Shown here piece after piece: positions 43,542 to 51,713 of a DNA stretch of 64,000 nucleotides. The DNA lies in contig NZ_JACSCY010000019.1 of NCBI RefSeq assembly GCF_014333615.1, forward strand, positions 25,927-89,926. Direction: 5' to 3'. Positions within the stretch are counted from its first letter, which is position 1. Every line of letters starts with the position of its first letter. Below the pieces are notes generated by a model. The model searched no databases. It was not told the DNA's origin and saw only the letters and a list, made by a program, of their open reading frames with translations. Origin of the DNA: Hymenobacter citatus (lineage in GTDB: Bacteria; Bacteroidota; Bacteroidia; Cytophagales; Hymenobacteraceae). The translations under genes were made by a program, and so were the position numbers.

Positions 43542-43572
43542 CACTCCGCATTTCGGAGTGGCCGCAAAGGTA
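43542..43572 (-). promoter_or_regulatory. rpsO promoter -7 box and leader hairpin
   Basis: TACCTTTG (43572-43565 on the minus strand) fits TAnnTTTG. The expected transcript start, about 7 nt on, falls at a 7-bp perfect hairpin (CACTCCG-AAATG-CGGAGTG, 43560-43542). The mRNA would thus begin with this hairpin, about 52 nt before the ATG. It may be an S15 binding or stability element. Confidence 0.6.
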
Positions 43573-43640
43573 CGGCTTTATTCTGGATGCTGAAAACATA
43601 AATTGCCGGAGTAAGGCAAAATATGAGTATACGGGGCAGG

Positions 43641-45104
43641 CTAAGCTTGTGCGCGGCGGGCTAGAAAGGCCCGGTTGCGTAGCAGATTGCGAAACTGTTC
43701 TGTAGGCACCCAGCGTGTAATACGCCGCCAGAAATCACCTTCCAGTAGTCCAGAGTCATTACGAGCCTGATACAAGAAAAACAACCCTACTGGTAAGAGC
43801 ACCAAATCGGCCAGCCACATACCCAATGGTACTGTCAGAATCATCTCACGGGCATATTTCTCACCCATAATAGATACGACGTAGTAGATAATAAAAAACA
43901 GAATAGCAATGAGCAACGGAACGCCCAAACCACCCTTTTTAATAATAGCTCCCAATGGCGCACCGATCAAAAACATCAGCAATATAGCCGCCGACTGTGT
44001 GTATTTGCGGTAAATCTCGATCCGAAACATACTGGTGTCGCGGGCCAAGTTGTTCAAGCGGTCGGCGTTGCTGCTGATAAAGGCGCGCACATTACGCGCA
44101 CGGTTGCTGGCTTGCTCCACCATGCCTACGCTCAGGGCAGGCAGGCGCTCATCGGATACCTTCCAATCTGCTAACCGCCGGTTGGCAGCCTGGCCTGTCG
44201 TGTCAAAACGGGCATAAGAGTAGTAGGGATTCAGCTGCGTGACCATCAGGCGCCGCTCCACATTTAAGCGTTGGTGGAGAGAATCGCTATGCGCAATCAG
44301 CTGCGGAATGTTCTTCATCATCTTGTTTTCCGCAAAGTACTCCTCGTTAGTGCGGTCGAGACCGAATGAGGATAGGGAGAACAGCAATTGGTTACGGTCA
44401 AAGCTCTGCCGGGTGAAGCTGGCTCCAGCGCGGTTATGCTGGTCAGGCTTTTCTATATACGAAGTACCCCTAAACAGTTCCAGACTTAAGTATTGCCCGT
44501 CGAAGCGTGTGGTCATTCTGCCCGAGTCAGCAAGAATCATGACTGAATTGCCTGCCCGGCCACTGTGGTCGTAAATCATTACGCCTTTCAGAATATCTCC
44601 GTTCTCGCCCTGCTTTTCATTCACCTTGATGGTGTAACCTGGAATACCATTGTAAAAGATATTTTCCCGGATATCAAGTGCCAACTTCTGCTGACGCACA
44701 TCCCAGAGCAAGCTGTAAGCTTTCAAGTTGGCCTTAGGAATGATGGTCTCGTTATACCAAAAAGCTCCAATGCTTAATAAGAAGCTCAGGATAAAAACAG
44801 GCCGGAGGATGCGGGTGAGAGATATTCCTGAAGTTTTAATGGCTGTTAGCTCATGGTGCTCTCCTAACGTTCCAAACGTCATCAATGAGGAAAGTAGCAC
44901 AGCCAGAGGCAGCGAAATCGGCACCATCAGCACGCTGAAGAAGAATAGGAGTTGGGCTATAACTCCTGCGCCCAAATCTTTCCCGATGATATCATCGAGA
45001 TACTTCAGCATATACTGCGTTAGAAAGATAAACTCGACTACCGCAAAGGTGAGAAAGAACGGCCCGGCAAAGGCTTTCAGAATGAGCTTATCTAGTTTTT
45101 TCAT
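43641..45104 (-). CDS. LptF/LptG (YjgP/YjgQ) family permease
   Basis: A 487-residue inner-membrane protein of the LPS export ABC system. N-terminal helices (LKAFAGPFFLTFAVVEFIFL; LLFFFSVLMVPISLPLAVLL) are followed by the cytoplasmic coupling block GEHHELTAIKTSGISL, a periplasmic beta-jellyroll (about 150-260) and C-terminal helices (ILLMFLIGAPLGAIIKKGGL; PLLIAILFFIIYYVVSIMG). The family needs two permeases and LptB; neither is adjacent. Bacteroidota versions are longer than E. coli LptF because of an inserted periplasmic helical part, seen here at about 265-350. Whether this is LptF or LptG is not clear. Confidence 0.9.
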   Translation of the reverse strand: MKKLDKLILKAFAGPFFLTFAVVEFIFLTQYMLKYLDDIIGKDLGAGVIAQLLFFFSVLMVPISLPLAVLLSSLMTFGTLGEHHELTAIKTSGISLTRILRPVFILSFLLSIGAFWYNETIIPKANLKAYSLLWDVRQQKLALDIRENIFYNGIPGYTIKVNEKQGENGDILKGVMIYDHSGRAGNSVMILADSGRMTTRFDGQYLSLELFRGTSYIEKPDQHNRAGASFTRQSFDRNQLLFSLSSFGLDRTNEEYFAENKMMKNIPQLIAHSDSLHQRLNVERRLMVTQLNPYYSYARFDTTGQAANRRLADWKVSDERLPALSVGMVEQASNRARNVRAFISSNADRLNNLARDTSMFRIEIYRKYTQSAAILLMFLIGAPLGAIIKKGGLGVPLLIAILFFIIYYVVSIMGEKYAREMILTVPLGMWLADLVLLPVGLFFLYQARNDSGLLEGDFWRRITRWVPTEQFRNLLRNRAFLARRAQA

Positions 45105-45195
45105 ACGCGGCCGGTGCTGTTGTCATGAGGCAGCACTACAACAAAGGAGGCAAAAAGGAACGCGAAGATACAGCGCGCTATTGTGGCAACGGTGC

Positions 45196-45609
45196 CTACC
45201 CCCCTACTTGTTCCCGCAATGTCAGGATCAGATTATCCCACATTTCCTGTAACTCCACTTCATCCGTCTCTTCGGAGTAGTCTACTACTCGCAGAAAAAC
45301 TTCCTGTGTTAGCTCCGACGATTCAATACAAAAATCCAAGTAGCTGGCGTCTGGCACAGAACGTTTCTGATCATTCAGAAACACAAAGCGCACCGACTTA
45401 TTCGTGCGGTGCGAGCTGATTTCGGCGTAATGACTCTGGTTATCCCAGATAAAGTTAAGCCGGTGGTCGGGGTCGATTTTTACATCCTGGCAAAACCAGC
45501 GGGCCAAGCCGGAAGCAGAAGCCAGATAAGGGTACAAAATCTTCGGCGACGCGTTAATGGGGTACTCCAATGTAAACCGGTGCTTGGAACGTGTAGCGGA
45601 AAGCGGCAT
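45196..45609 (-). CDS. START-like domain protein
   Basis: A 137-residue protein with the helix-grip (SRPBCC/AHSA1) fold: FTLEYPINASPKILYPYLAS and GLARWFCQDVKID near the start, then beta strands (RLNFIWDNQSHYAEISS) and a long C-terminal helix (VELQEMWDNLILTLREQV). This length and layout match the small START-like proteins conserved across Bacteroidota. They may bind a lipid or act as chaperone cofactors; function unknown. It lies 91 bp before the lptF-like gene on the same strand. Confidence 0.8.
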   Translation of the reverse strand: MPLSATRSKHRFTLEYPINASPKILYPYLASASGLARWFCQDVKIDPDHRLNFIWDNQSHYAEISSHRTNKSVRFVFLNDQKRSVPDASYLDFCIESSELTQEVFLRVVDYSEETDEVELQEMWDNLILTLREQVGG

Positions 45610-45694
45610 AAACGTAATGAAAACAAATAAGCCCCTGCTAACTACAACTGTTAGCAGAAACAGCCAATATACACATAATTTTTTACCTCATATG

Positions 45695-45726
45695 TTGTGC
45701 TAATTCAAATTTCATTTCTACATTTG
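45695..45726 (+). promoter_or_regulatory. tRNA-Met promoter
   Basis: TTG at 45695-45697 (in TATGTTGTG) and TACATTTG at 45719-45726, separated by 21 nt, fit the Bacteroidota -33/-7 promoter. The tRNA starts 14 nt after the -7 box. Confidence 0.65.
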
Positions 45727-45739
45727 CACCACCAAACAG

Positions 45740-45813
45740 GGCGGGGTAGCTCAGTTGGTTAGAGCACAGGATTCATAACCCTGAGGTCACGAGTTCAACT
45801 CTCGTCCCCGCTA
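45740..45813 (+). tRNA. tRNA-Met (anticodon CAT), probably elongator
   Basis: A 74-nt cloverleaf: acceptor GGCGGGG/CCCCGCT (first pair G-U), D-arm GCTC/GAGC, anticodon loop TTCATAA, T-arm ACGAG/CTCGT with TTCAACT, discriminator A. CCA is not encoded. The fully paired acceptor end and no triple G-C in the anticodon stem argue against an initiator. The last anticodon-stem pair (31-39) is an A-C mismatch. A lysidine-type tRNA-Ile is not excluded but less likely. Confidence 0.93.
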
Positions 45814-45814
45814 C

Positions 45815-45855
45815 AATAAAAAAGGCCTTCCTGTAATAGGAAGGCCTTTTTTATT
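45815..45855 (+). terminator. Terminator of the tRNA gene
   Basis: An 18-bp perfect inverted repeat around AAAAAAGGCCTTCCT with a 5-nt loop and a T run, directly after the tRNA. Confidence 0.9.
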
Positions 45856-45907
45856 ATGGTCTGCTCTTTCTGTCTCCCTACTATTTTACCGTTAGAGACG
45901 AATAAGC

Positions 45908-45958
45908 TATAACGCAAAGAGCGCCTGACCATCAAGATCAGGCGCTCTTTGCGTTATA
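45908..45958. terminator. 21-bp perfect hairpin, terminator of rplT
   Basis: Arms 45908-45928 and 45938-45958 are perfect complements (TAACGCAAAGAGCGCCTGA type) with a 9-nt loop. It ends 14 bp before the rplT stop on the downstream side. Runs of T are short, so it may stop or protect the transcript end. Confidence 0.8.
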
Positions 45959-45972
45959 ATGTCAGCAGGCGA

Positions 45973-46317
45973 CTACTTCACCTTATCCACAATGCCTTTG
46001 AAGGCAGCGGGGTGGTTCAGGGCTAGGTCAGCCAGCACCTTACGGTTTAGCTCGATACCGGCTTTCTTCAAGCCACCCATTAGCTGCGAGTAAGACAAGC
46101 CATGCTCGCGGGCACCTGCGTTGATACGCTGAATCCAGAGGGCGCGGAACTCACGCTTCTTGGTTTTCCGGTCGCGGTACGCGTAGAGAAGACCTTTCTC
46201 AACGGCATTTTTCGCAACAGTCCATACATTTTTACGACGACCATAGTAACCTTTGGCCAAGCGCATTACTTTTTTCCGACGAAGGCGCGAGGCCACGTGG
46301 TTGACACTTCTGGGCAT
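45973..46317 (-). CDS. rplT: 50S ribosomal protein L20
   Basis: Needed early in 50S assembly. The 114-residue protein has MPRSVNHVASRLRRKKVMRL at the start, AKGYYGRRKNVWTVAKNAVE and the core REFRALWIQRINAGAREHGL typical of the family. It is the last gene of thrS-infC-rpmI-rplT, 163 bp after rpmI, with an AT-rich repeat-like gap between them. Confidence 0.98.
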   Translation of the reverse strand: MPRSVNHVASRLRRKKVMRLAKGYYGRRKNVWTVAKNAVEKGLLYAYRDRKTKKREFRALWIQRINAGAREHGLSYSQLMGGLKKAGIELNRKVLADLALNHPAAFKGIVDKVK

Positions 46318-46387
46318 AACCTGCTTTGTTTTTGGCGGCCGGCGGCGGACGATCTGCCGCAGCTTGCGTTTCTACCGGACGCCTGGT

Positions 46388-46480
46388 TTTGAATTAATTA
46401 AATAATTAAAAACGACTAATTAAGAATTGATTTTAACGGTTTTGCTTCGCTATTATTCATTCTTAATTATTCATTGTTAA
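46388..46480. repeat. AT-rich inverted repeat between rpmI and rplT (F5)
   Basis: Words such as AATTAAGAATTGA and TTAATTATTCATTGTTAATT recur in both orientations across 46388-46480. The block can form a loose hairpin. It is the only such AT-rich element in the window and lies inside the ribosomal operon. Confidence 0.6.
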
Positions 46481-46675
46481 TTAGATATTCAGCATATCCT
46501 TCACGCGCGGCATATCGGCCGAGCTAACCAGCGTTACGTGGGTAAGACCGCGCTTCTGCTTAGTGGTTTTTTTGGTGAGAATGTGCGATTTGAAGGCGTG
46601 CTTCCGCTTCACCTTGCCCGTTCCGGTGAGCGTAAAACGCTTCTTAGCACCGGATTTCGTCTTTACTTTCGGCAT
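46481..46675 (-). CDS. rpmI: 50S ribosomal protein L35
   Basis: A 64-residue basic protein with the family signature MPKVKTKSGAKKRFTLTGTG and KRKHAFKSHILTKKTTKQKR. It sits between infC and rplT in the usual order. Confidence 0.97.
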   Translation of the reverse strand: MPKVKTKSGAKKRFTLTGTGKVKRKHAFKSHILTKKTTKQKRGLTHVTLVSSADMPRVKDMLNI

Positions 46676-46729
46676 TGTGTATGTATTGAAAAAAGGGAAA
46701 TGCAGATTATGTACGCCCCTACCATGAAC

Positions 46730-47380
46730 CTACTCTTGACCGGGAGCAGCCTCTTTAGCAGGTTTCGGCGCACCTTCCTTAGCAGGTTTGGCCGCCGCAG
46801 GAGCTGACTCTTTCACAGCAGGCTTTGGCTTGGGAGCTACTTTAGGTGCCAAATACAAGAACATTCGCTTACCTTCTAGCTTGGGTAGTTGCTCTACCTT
46901 AGCCAGATCTTCAAGCGCTTGCGCAAACTTGAGCAGCAAAATTTCGCCACGCTCTTTGAATACAATAGAGCGGCCCACGAAGTGTACGTAAGCTTTTATT
47001 TTGGCGCCTTCCTTCAGGAACTCCTGCGCGTGCTTGAGCTTGAAGGCAAAGTCGTGATCATCCGTATTGGGACCGAAACGAATTTCCTTCTGCACGACTT
47101 TCGTCTGCTTGGCCTTCATTTCGCGGGTGCGCTTCTTCTGCTCGTACTTAAATTTCGAGTAGTCGATAACGCGACAAACAGGCGGTACAGCAGTAGGCGA
47201 AATCTCAACTAGGTCGAGGTTTTGTTCCTGCGCCATACGGCGGGCTTGCTCAACAGGATAAATGCCCTGCTCGACGTTGTCGCCGACCAGACGCACCTCA
47301 CGGGCCGTGATTTTATTGTTAATCTTGAACGGCTCCTCCACTTGAGCGCGGGGGATGTAACGGCGATTTGGGGTAGCTAT
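46730..47380 (-). CDS. infC: Translation initiation factor IF-3 with a non-AUG start
   Basis: Prevents early 70S joining and checks the initiator tRNA. Core: EPFKINNKITAREVRLVGDN, the N-domain VEISPTAVPPVCRVIDYSKF, the linker KKRTREMKAKQTKVVQKEIR and the C-domain FVGRSIVFKERGE. The best start is ATA at 47380. A perfect AAGGAGGA (47395-47388) lies 7 nt before it, an in-frame TAG bounds the frame at 47398, and the extra residues (ATPNRRYIPRAQVEEPFK) resemble N-termini of homologues. A GTG at 47341 is the alternative. A ~30-residue Lys/Pro/Ala-rich tail (AAAKPAKEGAPKPAKEAAPG) is added at the end. Total 216 residues. Confidence 0.95.
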   Translation of the reverse strand: MATPNRRYIPRAQVEEPFKINNKITAREVRLVGDNVEQGIYPVEQARRMAQEQNLDLVEISPTAVPPVCRVIDYSKFKYEQKKRTREMKAKQTKVVQKEIRFGPNTDDHDFAFKLKHAQEFLKEGAKIKAYVHFVGRSIVFKERGEILLLKFAQALEDLAKVEQLPKLEGKRMFLYLAPKVAPKPKPAVKESAPAAAKPAKEGAPKPAKEAAPGQE

Positions 47381-47387
47381 GGGTAGG

Positions 47388-47395
47388 TCCTCCTT
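47388..47395 (-). promoter_or_regulatory. Strong Shine-Dalgarno of infC
   Basis: AAGGAGGA on the minus strand, 7 nt before the ATA start. Shine-Dalgarno sites are rare in this phylum, so this one probably matters for control of infC, as does the non-AUG start. Confidence 0.8.
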
Positions 47396-47538
47396 CTAAA
47401 AGTGGTGGTCTAATTGGATAGTGAAAGGCCCCGGCGAAAAGTCGCTAGGGCCTATTCAGAGGGCAAATATCCGTCTTTTTTTTGAAATCTGAAAGTTTTG
47501 CTATATAAAATTGCGGGATTAGGGCTATTCCCTTATCC

Positions 47539-49476
47539 TTATTTCATAAGCGCAGCTACCTCAGATTGAAACTTCGTAATAAATTCATCAACAGGTAAAG
47601 AGCCTAAGTCTCCCTCGCCGTGGCGGCGCACAGAAACCTGACCATTCTCCTGTTCTTTCTCGCCCACAATCAGCATGTAGGGCACTTTAGAAATCTCCGC
47701 ATCACGGATTTTACGGCCGATTTTTTCGTCCCGATTATCGATCGAGCCCCGCAGTTCTTCTCCTTGGAGACGGTCGTACACCTGCTGAGCGTACTCCTGG
47801 TATTTCTCCGAAATAGGTAGAATAGCGAACTGCTCGGGAGCCAGCCACAGCGGGAAATTACCGGCGCAATGCTCGATTAGTACAGCTATGAAACGCTCCA
47901 GTGAGCCGAATGGTGCCCGGTGCAGCATCACAGGACGTTGGCGAGAGTTGTCGGGTGCTACGTATTCCAATTCGAAGCGCTCAGGCAGGTTATAGTCAAC
48001 CTGAATAGTCCCCAGCTGCCACTTGCGGCCCAGTGCATCGCGCACCATGAAGTCGAGCTTGGGACCATAGAAGGCAGCCTCACCGTACTCCGTCACGGTG
48101 GGTAGGCCTTTCTCAGTAGCGGCCTCCTGAATAGCGTTTTCCGCTAGTGCCCAGTTCTCGTCGGAGCCGATGTATTTAGTTTTATTTTCGGGGTCACGCA
48201 GAGAGATTTGCGCAGTGTAATCCTCGAAACCCAGCGCACGGAATACATAGAGTACAAGGTCGATAACCTTCTTGAACTCATCCTTTACTTGATCGGGACG
48301 GCAGAAGATATGCGCATCATCCTGCGTGAAGCCGCGCACGCGCGTAAGACCGTGCAACTCTCCCGACTGCTCGTAACGATATACAGTACCAAATTCAGCC
48401 AGACGTAAAGGCAAGTCACGATAAGAACGTGGCTTGGTCTTGTAAATCTCGCAGTGGTGCGGGCAGTTCATGGGCTTGAGGAAAAATTCCTCCCCCGGGT
48501 TAGGCGTCTTGATCGGCTGGAAGGAGTCGGCTCCGTATTTCTCGTAGTGACCCGACGTAACGTATAGCTCCTTGGAACCAATGTGTGGCGTGACAACAGG
48601 CAGGTAGCCCGACTTAATTTGGGCCTTGCGCATGAACTGCTCCAGCCGTTCGCGCAGGGCCGTCCCTTTAGGCAGCCACAGGGGTAGACCAGCGCCTACC
48701 TTCTCCGAAAAAGCAAATAGCTCCAGCTCTTTGCCCAACTTGCGGTGGTCGCGGCGCTTGGCTTCTTCCAGCTTCTCCAGGTATTCGGTCAGTTCCTTGG
48801 CTTTAGGAAAAGTGATGCCGTAGATGCGCGTGAGCTGCTTGTTCTTCTCATCGCCGCGCCAGTATGCACCGGCTACGTTCAGCAGTTTCACTGCCTTAAT
48901 GGGCGATGTATCGGGCAGGTGGGGGCCGCGGCAGAGGTCCACAAAGTTGCCTTGCTGGTAGAACGTGATGCTGCCGTCTTCCAGGCGGTCAATCAGATCC
49001 AGCTTATACGGATCATCTTTTTCGGTGAAATATGCCACTGCCTCAGCCTTGGGCACGGGACGGCACTCGAAACGGCTTTTCTGCTTAGCCAGCTCCAGCA
49101 TCTTCTTTTCGATGACCGGAAAGTCATCGGTTGAAATCGTCCGGCCTTCACCCAGGTCGATATCGTAATAGAAGCCGTTTTCGATGGCAGGTCCGATACC
49201 CAGCTTCACGCCAGGGTAGAGGTCTTCCAGCGCTTCGGCCAGCAAGTGGGCCGAGGAATGCCAGAAGGCCATCTTGCCGCCAGCGTCATTCCAGGTTAGG
49301 ATTTCCAGGTTGCTGCTCTGGTCGATTGGGCGGTGCAGGTCGCGCACTTCGCCATCAACGCGCACGGCCAATGCATTGCGGGCCAGTCCTTCGCTGATGC
49401 TGGCGGCTACATCGTAGCCCGTGGCGCCGGCCTCAAACTGGCGGACGGAGCCATCGGGGAGCGTGATGTCAATCAT
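47539..49476 (-). CDS. thrS: Threonyl-tRNA synthetase
   Basis: Charges tRNA-Thr and edits Ser (cytosol, zinc). The 645-residue class II enzyme has a TGS domain (1-62, MIDITLPDGSVRQFEAGATG), the editing domain with WHSSAHLLAEAL, the catalytic core with MNCPHHCEIYK (zinc Cys), VRGFTQDDAHIFCRP and LHRAPFGSLERF, and a C-terminal anticodon domain (ISEKYQEYAQQVYDRL). It begins the thrS-infC-rpmI-rplT operon. I see no T-box leader. Confidence 0.97.
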   Translation of the reverse strand: MIDITLPDGSVRQFEAGATGYDVAASISEGLARNALAVRVDGEVRDLHRPIDQSSNLEILTWNDAGGKMAFWHSSAHLLAEALEDLYPGVKLGIGPAIENGFYYDIDLGEGRTISTDDFPVIEKKMLELAKQKSRFECRPVPKAEAVAYFTEKDDPYKLDLIDRLEDGSITFYQQGNFVDLCRGPHLPDTSPIKAVKLLNVAGAYWRGDEKNKQLTRIYGITFPKAKELTEYLEKLEEAKRRDHRKLGKELELFAFSEKVGAGLPLWLPKGTALRERLEQFMRKAQIKSGYLPVVTPHIGSKELYVTSGHYEKYGADSFQPIKTPNPGEEFFLKPMNCPHHCEIYKTKPRSYRDLPLRLAEFGTVYRYEQSGELHGLTRVRGFTQDDAHIFCRPDQVKDEFKKVIDLVLYVFRALGFEDYTAQISLRDPENKTKYIGSDENWALAENAIQEAATEKGLPTVTEYGEAAFYGPKLDFMVRDALGRKWQLGTIQVDYNLPERFELEYVAPDNSRQRPVMLHRAPFGSLERFIAVLIEHCAGNFPLWLAPEQFAILPISEKYQEYAQQVYDRLQGEELRGSIDNRDEKIGRKIRDAEISKVPYMLIVGEKEQENGQVSVRRHGEGDLGSLPVDEFITKFQSEVAALMK

Positions 49477-49604
49477 CGGTAATTCGTTGTCAGGGTTAGT
49501 TGTGGGGTAGCTGGGACAGGATACGTACTACTACCCACTGTGTAGAAAGCGCAAGTTAGCAGCTTGAGGTGGATTTAAACCGGATTTCATTTCGGCTCCT
49601 ACCC

Positions 49605-50753
49605 CTACTCTTCTTCATGATTCGCTGTGGCCGGACGTGGGGCGAGTGGTGCTACCGCCGATACGCGGCTGCGGGTGGTATCTCCCGAAAACCCGCGGGC
49701 CCGCTCCCCCGTCTTCCAGACTTTGTAGGTCCAGTGGCGGTTGCCGGGGTTTTCGGCCACCAATTGCCGATATTGGGCCTGTGCCTCAGTATAGCGACCT
49801 GTGTTTTCCAGACTTTCGGCTAGCTGTTGCCGGGCTTCCGGCAAGCGGGGTGCCCGGCGCAGTGCTCGTTGTAGCGCCGGAATAGCCACAGTGTAGCGTC
49901 GCTGCTCGTAGGCCAGTTGCCCCAAATGATAGTCGGCGCGATAGAGGGTAGAGTCCTGCTGCAACGCCTGGGTGTAGTAACGCAGCGCACTATCGGGCGC
50001 GGACTGCAACTCAAATTGGCGGGCATAATCGTACAGCAACGGGGCGTAGGTGGGGTCTAGTTTAAGCCCACGAGCAGCGTATCGAGCTCCCTGATCTGGT
50101 TGACGGTAGGCGTTGAGTAGGAAAGCCAGTTGATGCAGGGTTTCGGCCTGGCGTGGGTCTCGGATCAAACTAGCTCTCAGATAATCAATGGCTTGTGTGG
50201 TATCGCCGGTAGCAGCAAATGCTAATCCTTTGTAGAATAAGGCGGCCACATGATCGGGCTCCTGCTGTAGCACCCGGTCGAGCTGATCAAGCGCCGCTTG
50301 GTAATGGCGAGTTGCTAGATTAGCCTCTCCTACCAGCAGGTTTAGCTCGGGTGAGGCAAAGCCGTGGCGGGCGGCCTCGTCGGCCGCGGCCAGGGCCGCT
50401 GTCAGCTGATACTTAGCGCGTAGGGCACGGGCTTTGGTGAAGTAAAACTCGCCGGGGCCGTCGTCTAGATCCAGTGCTTGGTTGATGTCCTGCAACGCCG
50501 GTTCTACCTGTCCCGCATCGAGCCGGAAGGCAGCGCGCCGGGCGTAGAGCGAGGCATTACCAGGCTGCCGGGCAATAGCACCGTCCAACTCCTGCGCCTG
50601 GATATGAGGACCGCTTTGCACGGTAGCCAACGGCACCATCCGGTCGGGCCGCTCGGTGGGGCCGCTGCAACTCGTGGTCAGCAGCGCGGCCGCTACCCAG
50701 ACCAGCCGGTGGCGTTGTTTGCTTTGGTTCCGCAGCCTATCACGTGCTATCAC
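49605..50753 (-). CDS. TPR-repeat lipoprotein
   Basis: A 382-residue protein with a signal peptide and lipobox LLTTSC (Cys29). TPR helices run from about 50 to 345 (ASLYARRAAFRLDAGQVEPA; NLLVGEANLATRHYQAALDQ; RADYHLGQLAYEQRRYTVAI). The end is a charged tail. The start is GTG at 50753. It lies 43 bp after the next TPR gene on the same strand, with a TATCTTTG box between them. Probably part of an envelope or secretion scaffold; no specific system is recognised. Confidence 0.82.
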   Translation of the reverse strand: MIARDRLRNQSKQRHRLVWVAAALLTTSCSGPTERPDRMVPLATVQSGPHIQAQELDGAIARQPGNASLYARRAAFRLDAGQVEPALQDINQALDLDDGPGEFYFTKARALRAKYQLTAALAAADEAARHGFASPELNLLVGEANLATRHYQAALDQLDRVLQQEPDHVAALFYKGLAFAATGDTTQAIDYLRASLIRDPRQAETLHQLAFLLNAYRQPDQGARYAARGLKLDPTYAPLLYDYARQFELQSAPDSALRYYTQALQQDSTLYRADYHLGQLAYEQRRYTVAIPALQRALRRAPRLPEARQQLAESLENTGRYTEAQAQYRQLVAENPGNRHWTYKVWKTGERARGFSGDTTRSRVSAVAPLAPRPATANHEEE

Positions 50754-50771
50754 TCTTCTTACTTATTTTGA

Positions 50772-50779
50772 CAAAGATA
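50772..50779 (-). promoter_or_regulatory. Candidate -7 box for the TPR lipoprotein gene
   Basis: TATCTTTG on the minus strand fits TAnnTTTG, 18 bp before the GTG start. Confidence 0.45.
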
Positions 50780-50796
50780 CAATCCTAGCACCACGG

Positions 50797-51621
50797 TTAG
50801 TGCTGGAAGCTGGCCGGACGGCGCGCCTGCCGACGGCGAGCTTGCAACAGCATTGCCCGACAGCGGCGGCTTACCTCTAGCTCATCGCTGGTGGTAGGTG
50901 CTAATTGTACTGCTTCTTCCAGAATCAGGCGGGCATTGCGCCGCTGGCCTTGGTTGCGGTAGACCCGCGCCAAATCGTAGCAAAACTGAATGCGGGTAGA
51001 ATCAAGTTGATGCGCACGCCGTAACGCATCAATCGCTTTACGCGAACCGGCCCCGCTGGGCATTCCACCGAGGAAGAGCTTCGTAAAGATGCGCTCCAGG
51101 ATGTTGTAATGGTCGACGCGATAGTGCCAACGACCCAACAACTGCCAAGCATCGGCCCACTCGGGGCAACGAGCTACCGCCATAAAAACGTAGGGCTTCA
51201 TGGTTTTGTAGGCGTGCAGCCGGCCACGAGCCGTGAGCAGCGTAGCCCGGTTCACCAACGTTAAGGCTACCACATAGTTGGCCTCGCCACCCAACGGCTG
51301 CACCACCATCGCCCGGTCGGCAAACTGGCGGGCCGATATGAAGTAGGCGCCGCGGCGGGTTTCGTCGGTGTAGCGGGCGCCGATACGGACGCTCAGCAAG
51401 GCGGCTTGCCACAATGCCTCGTAACAACTCGGGTCTTCGTGCAGCACCTCTTCGTATTTACCTAAGGCCTCCGATTCTTGATAGGCGGCTTGTAGGGTAT
51501 GTGCCTGTTTCAGCAACTTCTGCACTACCACAGAGTCGTTGGCAGCCGCCGTTGTGGCTGCTGTGGCACTACGCCCCAAGAGGCACCCCAGCAGCCATAA
51601 TACCAGAATATACCGTTTCAT
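50797..51621 (-). CDS. Exported TPR-like protein
   Basis: A 274-residue protein with a signal peptide (MKRYILVLWLLGCLLGRSAT, cut near TAAT) and helical repeats: LQAAYQESEALGKYEEVLHE, PSCYEALWQAALLSVRIGAR, EWADAWQLLGRWHYRV and CYDLARVYRNQGQRRNARLI. The WHYRV...NILERIFTKLFLGGMPSG region resembles the regulator-of-microtubule-dynamics type of TPR protein seen in Bacteroidota. The ATG at 51621 is preferred over the GTG at 51627. It is upstream of the TPR lipoprotein gene and likely works with it. Confidence 0.78.
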   Translation of the reverse strand: MKRYILVLWLLGCLLGRSATAATTAAANDSVVVQKLLKQAHTLQAAYQESEALGKYEEVLHEDPSCYEALWQAALLSVRIGARYTDETRRGAYFISARQFADRAMVVQPLGGEANYVVALTLVNRATLLTARGRLHAYKTMKPYVFMAVARCPEWADAWQLLGRWHYRVDHYNILERIFTKLFLGGMPSGAGSRKAIDALRRAHQLDSTRIQFCYDLARVYRNQGQRRNARLILEEAVQLAPTTSDELEVSRRCRAMLLQARRRQARRPASFQH

Positions 51622-51713
51622 ACGCACGCGCTTCTAACGGCTACGGCGGCACTTTTGGTGCCCAATGAATATAGGGTAGGGCTAACAGTTGCTGGCCCTA
51701 CCCTACGTACATC

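Noticed and set aside
49477..49604. T-box or riboswitch before thrS
   Set aside because: No T-box sequence or layered hairpins are visible in the leader.
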